Notes under the pieces: generated by a model
Databases searched by the model: none
Told to the model about the DNA's origin: nothing
What the model saw: the letters and a program-made list of their open reading frames with translations, nothing else
Program-made: the position numbers and the translations under genes
Shown: in pieces, positions 61,301-64,000 of the stretch
Position numbering within the stretch: position 1 is the stretch's first letter
Layout: each line of letters opens with the position of its first letter
Assembly: GCF_016126015.1 (NCBI RefSeq)
Contig: NZ_JAEFDB010000004.1
Location: forward strand, 153,201-217,200
DNA length: 64,000 bases
Source of the DNA: Capnocytophaga periodontitidis
GTDB lineage: Bacteria; Bacteroidota; Bacteroidia; Flavobacteriales; Flavobacteriaceae
Direction of reading: 5' to 3'

Positions 61301-62661
61301 GAGCAGGAGCAGAAGTACAACGCCCCTTAGCTACAGTGGTTATTGGGGGGTTAGTATCGGCTACCTTCCTCACCCTCTTCGTGCTTCCGTTGCTTTACAT
61401 CGCTTTCAATAGTACCTTTTCTTGGCGCCGTCCTTCAGCTAAAGTACTCACGATAGCCCTATTGCTTATCAGTCCTATAGCGCTACACGCTCAGCAGTCT
61501 TACTCGCTACAAGAAATAGAGCAAATAGCCCTTAAGAACAATGGAGTGATTAAGGCAGCACAACTCAAGCTACAAGGAGCAAGTGCTAAAGAGCGAACCT
61601 CTTTTGAATTGGCTAAAACAGACTTTACAGGGCAATACGGGCAGTACAGCAGTGCTGAAAAAGACCTTTCAGTAGGTGTATCACAATCTATTCCTTTGCC
61701 TACAGTATTTGCTGCTCGCAAAAAGCTCTATCAAGCAGAGACACAATTACAACAAGGGCAATTAGCCCTTCAGCAGAATGAACTGAAGCGGCAAGTGCGC
61801 AACGCATATCAGCAATTGCAATATTTGACTTTTAAAGAGGAACAGCTCTTGCAGCTTGATAGTCTCTACAATAATTTTATTCGCATTGCTGAAGTACGCT
61901 ATAAAGCAGGGGATACCAAGAAGATAGATATTAACACTGCCCAAGTGAAGAAAGGAGAAATAAGTTTGTTACTTCAACAGAACAAAACTATACAACAAGC
62001 TACCTATCGCAACTTGCGTACGTTAATGCAAACAGAAGAAGCATTTACCATTACCAAGTCGCCCGTGTATGAGCCTTTGTTACTCAGTGAGCCTTCGGAT
62101 GTACAACTCTCTCAGCACCCTTTGGTACAACTTAGCTATCAAGAAGCAAACATAGCTGAGTACAACAAATGTCTAGAGCGTGCCCAAGCCCTGCCCGACC
62201 TTACATTGGGCTATACCAATCAGTCTCTTATAGGAATGCAAACCATTGGAGGGGTAGAGACCTATACTGATAGAAGTAAACGTTTTCACTTTGCCACCAT
62301 AGGGCTTTCAGTTCCTATTTTTACCGCTACCCGTGCCAAGGTGAAAGCTTATAAATATCAGAAAGAAGCAGCTATAGAAGCAGCTCAACAAACAGAAAAA
62401 CAGCTTAAAACTCAATGGATAAATCTGCAAGAGGAATACCAACTGAATTTGCAAAAATATCAGTTTTACAAACAAGAAGCGCTACCTGAAGCCGAGCGCA
62501 TTATCCGAGCCAATCAGTTAGGGTATAGCGCAGGTGAAATAAGCTATGTGGAGTACCTTTACACCCTACAGACAGCCGTAGATACCCGCTTGGCATACCT
62601 TGAGAGTATCGAGGCGCTTAATCAAAAAGTAATAGAAATACAATCCCTTTTAAACCAGTAA
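58330..62661 (+). CDS. CzcA/CusA-family RND metal pump fused to a TolC/CzcC-like outer-membrane channel
   Basis: 1443 residues. Residues about 1-1035 form the RND pump, with DFGIIVDGSVIVVEA in the fourth membrane segment, close to the HME1/2 form (DFGxxxDGxxxVEN) of zinc/cobalt/cadmium/nickel pumps, but with Ala in place of the usual Asn. Residues about 1037-1056 (VLTIALLLISPIALHAQQ) look like an internal signal peptide. Residues about 1058-1443 form a TolC-type channel (SYSLQEIEQIALKNN and helical repeats). The fusion is known in Bacteroidota. The pump part is richer in GC in the lines counted (about 50 percent) than the channel part (33-45 percent). Confidence 0.92.
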   Translation: MLDKIIKFSIKNKFLVGLMTLALIIWGVWSAMRLPIDAVPDITNNQVQIITSTPTLASQEVEQLVTFPIEQAIANIPGLEETRSISRFGLSVITAVFSEDMDIYFARQLVNEKLKEAQEQIPKGIGTPELSPVSTGLGEIYQYIIRPTEQSKNKYSAKDLRTMQDWIVARQLYGTKGIAEINSFGGELKQYEVVIDPDRLRAMGVSVSDIFTALEQNNQNTGGAYIDKRPNAYFIRGIGMARSLEDIGNIAVGKHTPPLFIKHVAEVRLGSAIRYGALTYNGEVDAVGGVVMMLKGENSHEVVSRIKEKLPTIQQSLPEDVVIEPFLDRTDLVQRAIHTVEKNLLEGALIVIFILVLFLGNLRAGLIVATAIPLSLLFALGMMNLFGVSANLMSLGAIDFGIIVDGSVIVVEAVMHHLAIRKNHQRLTQTQMDEEVFHSASKIRSSAAFGEIIILMVYIPILSLVGVEGKMFRPMAQTVVFAILGALILSLTYIPAMSALLLPKTVSDKRSFAERMISWLYRHYQPLFVRSIRLRGWIIGSTMVLFVLAVGIFSRMGGEFIPQLQEGDFAFHCILPPGTSLKQSLETSMQASRLIREFDEVKMVIGKTGSAEVPTDPMPLEASDIVIVLKSQDQWKSGRSYEELGDAIIERLKDIPGVFFEKNQPIQMRFNELMTGIRQDVAVKIFGENMDTLAHYAQRVSQLIQKTEGATAPQVEKVSGLPQINVTYDRVRLANYGLSVQEVNEVLSTAFAGKKAGVVFENERRFDLVVRLDSLHRTGIDDVQHMMVATENGQVPMSQLATIKYELGPAQVSREAGKRRIVIGFNVQGRDVQSVVSDIEQKLKGVKLPTGYYFTYGGQFENLQQATDRLLIAVPVALLLIFFLLYLAFHSIKQSLLIFSAIPMSAIGGVFALLLRGMPFSISAGIGFIALFGVAVLNGIVLIGTFNQLKKEGMTNLLHRVITGTEMRLRPVLMTAMVASLGFLPMALSQGAGAEVQRPLATVVIGGLVSATFLTLFVLPLLYIAFNSTFSWRRPSAKVLTIALLLISPIALHAQQSYSLQEIEQIALKNNGVIKAAQLKLQGASAKERTSFELAKTDFTGQYGQYSSAEKDLSVGVSQSIPLPTVFAARKKLYQAETQLQQGQLALQQNELKRQVRNAYQQLQYLTFKEEQLLQLDSLYNNFIRIAEVRYKAGDTKKIDINTAQVKKGEISLLLQQNKTIQQATYRNLRTLMQTEEAFTITKSPVYEPLLLSEPSDVQLSQHPLVQLSYQEANIAEYNKCLERAQALPDLTLGYTNQSLIGMQTIGGVETYTDRSKRFHFATIGLSVPIFTATRAKVKAYKYQKEAAIEAAQQTEKQLKTQWINLQEEYQLNLQKYQFYKQEALPEAERIIRANQLGYSAGEISYVEYLYTLQTAVDTRLAYLESIEALNQKVIEIQSLLNQ

Positions 62662-62666
62662 AACAA

Positions 62667-63851
62667 ATGAAAAAATATGGTATAAAAATCGCTTTTATCC
62701 TTATAGGAATTAGTCTATCAGCCTGCAATGGCACTCCTACAACTACCAATAATCAAAAGCTCGAAGAGCGCGAAGAACACCACGAAGAAGGAGGCAACCT
62801 CACCACCCTTACCCAAGCTCAAATCCAAACTGTAGATATTCGTTTGGGACATATAGAAGAAAAAGCTCTTGCCGCTACCCTCAAAGCCAATGGAATACTG
62901 AGCGTGCCTGCCGACCATCAGGCGAAGGTATCGACTGTATATGCGGGGATTATCAAGAGCGTAAAGGTAGAGATAGGCAGTTATGTGCAAAAAGGGCAAG
63001 TAATCGCTACTGTTTCTAACCCAGAATTCTTGCAACAACAACAGCGCTTGCTCACCGTTAATGGTCAGATAGAACTTGCTAAACAAGAACTTGACCGTCA
63101 GCAAACCCTCTATGAAGGGAATGCTGGTACTGGTAAGAACCTACAAGCCGCTACTACTCAGCTACGCACTCTCCGTACCGAAAAAGCTTCGCTTGAAGAA
63201 CAAATACGCCTAATGGGCTTAAACCCTCAAACACTCACCGATAAGGGAATGCAATCTACTTTGGCGATAGTGGCTCCTATTAGTGGGAATATCAGTGCGG
63301 TATATACTAACAAAGGGGCTTATATAGATGCCTCCACCCCTATTGTGGAAATCATCGACAACAGTTCGCTACACCTGCACTTGCAAGTGTATGAGCGTGA
63401 CTTGCCTTACATTAAGGTAGGACAACAAGTGCACTTCAACCCTACCAATAACACCTCTCGCGAATATGATGCCCAAGTGTATAACATTGCGGCTTCGTTT
63501 GAAAACGAAAGCAAAAGCATCATTGTACATTGCCACGTAGAGGGTGACAAACAAGGGCTCATCAATGGAATGAATGTAACAGGGGTTATCAGTCTTGACA
63601 AACAAACGACCCCTGCTGTACCTAACGAGGCTATCGTAGAGGATGCTGGTAAATCCTACATTTTTCTGGTAACCCAAACTTCGGATAAAGAAACCTCTTT
63701 TGAGAAAGTGGAGGTAGTAAAAGGAGCTTCCGAAAGTGGGTATACTGCCATTGCCCCTGTAAAACCTATAGCCCCCGAACAGACTATTGCCACCAAAGGA
63801 GCATTCTTTATCAACGCAACCTTAGTAAATGCTGGAAAAGATAGTGATTAG
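62667..63851 (+). CDS. RND periplasmic adaptor (CzcB/CusB-like), lipoprotein
   Basis: 394 residues. A lipobox (SLSAC) is followed by NGTPTTTN, without a surface signal. A His/Glu-rich segment (EEREEHHEEGG, about 33-43) may bind metal. HlyD-like domains follow: a barrel-sandwich half (VSTVYAGIIKSVKVEIGSYV), a coiled coil (about 120-170), AIVAPISGNISAVYTNKGAY, then a beta barrel and a C-terminal domain. It starts 5 bases after the pump gene. It joins pump and channel across the periplasm. Confidence 0.92.
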   Translation: MKKYGIKIAFILIGISLSACNGTPTTTNNQKLEEREEHHEEGGNLTTLTQAQIQTVDIRLGHIEEKALAATLKANGILSVPADHQAKVSTVYAGIIKSVKVEIGSYVQKGQVIATVSNPEFLQQQQRLLTVNGQIELAKQELDRQQTLYEGNAGTGKNLQAATTQLRTLRTEKASLEEQIRLMGLNPQTLTDKGMQSTLAIVAPISGNISAVYTNKGAYIDASTPIVEIIDNSSLHLHLQVYERDLPYIKVGQQVHFNPTNNTSREYDAQVYNIAASFENESKSIIVHCHVEGDKQGLINGMNVTGVISLDKQTTPAVPNEAIVEDAGKSYIFLVTQTSDKETSFEKVEVVKGASESGYTAIAPVKPIAPEQTIATKGAFFINATLVNAGKDSD

Positions 63852-63854
63852 AAT

Positions 63855-63877
63855 TGGTAATGTATCGGATATATTAT
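63855..63877. repeat. Direct repeat, right copy flanking the efflux operon
   Basis: TGGTAATGT followed by ATCGGATATATTATT; pairs with 57812-57834. Confidence 0.6.
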
Positions 63878-63921
63878 TAAAATTTTATTACATTAGAAAT
63901 ACAATAAAAATATAAAAGTAA

Positions 63922-63974
63922 AAAACCACGACTTCGGACTGTGTTTTAAGCTCCCTGCAAGGGCAAGTGGTTTT
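63922..63974 (+). terminator. Possible terminator or small RNA fold after the efflux operon
   Basis: AAAACCAC and GTGGTTTT enclose 37 bases. The loop is long for a terminator and the window ends soon after. Confidence 0.35.
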
Positions 63975-64000
63975 GAGGTGCCTACACGTCTAATGCGTGC

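Noticed and set aside
1..64000. CRISPR arrays, insertion sequences, tRNA or rRNA genes
   Set aside because: I looked for regular direct repeats with spacers, transposase motifs and tRNA arms and saw none; short tandem words found are listed as repeats.

Overview
The window is a stretch of a low-GC chromosome from the phylum Bacteroidota, class Flavobacteriia, and most probably a Capnocytophaga or close relative. The evidence is the Bacteroidota promoter form (TTG, about 19-22 bases, then TAnnTTTG) in front of most transcription units, the near absence of Shine-Dalgarno sites except in front of rpsU, lipoproteins with a K-D-D type surface export signal, TonB-dependent receptors with a carboxypeptidase-like N-terminal domain, and lineage-specific families (DUF4296, DUF4271, DUF4374, DUF5053, DUF6660). 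The species cannot be fixed from the sequence alone.

Layout. 1-18.1 kb is mostly core: a partial methyltransferase, an OmpH/Skp-like chaperone, a LysE exporter, RNase R, NAD kinase, anaerobic ribonucleotide reductase (nrdDG), a TerB-DnaJ protein, SRP RNA (ffs), ndk, a CAP lipoprotein, a TatD-like hydrolase, rpsU, a BspA-like lipoprotein, beta-phosphoglucomutase and malic enzyme. The gap between rnr and nadK carries six DnaA-box-like sites, and a parS-like site lies 5 kb away, so this may be the replication origin region. 18.1-24.9 kb is an accessory island of small toxin-antitoxin pairs (GNAT, PIN, two YoeB-type), an Imm1-like protein and two frameshifted genes, with waaA in between. 24.9-29.0 kb is a housekeeping operon (DUF721, GNAT, pyrC, DUF4296, DUF4271, hemD). 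29.0-31.1 kb holds two lipoprotein genes.

31.1-41.5 kb is an inducible uptake locus: an AraC regulator diverges from a TonB receptor, a class I methyltransferase, two ABC half-transporters and two DUF4374 lipoproteins, resembling yersiniabactin-type metallophore import modules. A Fic gene bounded by two copies of the same palindrome follows, then a GH3-family protein and a GH130 glycoside phosphorylase. 45.5-51.5 kb is a defence island: a TdeIII-like restriction enzyme, an AIPR abortive-infection protein and an amino-methyltransferase in one overlapping operon, with a small unknown protein, a Uma2 nuclease and an Mrr-like nuclease upstream.

51.6-57.6 kb has a sugar aminotransferase, pdhB, a phosphopantetheinyl transferase and a TonB receptor with a Cys-x-x-Cys plug motif. 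57.9-63.9 kb is a heavy-metal efflux operon: a cysteine-rich DUF6660 protein, a CzcA pump fused to its TolC-like outer-membrane channel, and a CzcB adaptor. Several short repeat families recur between genes across the window: an ACTTTGCCAAAG terminator stem, a covarying GCT-loop hairpin, and AGGTAAC/GTTTCAGG words.
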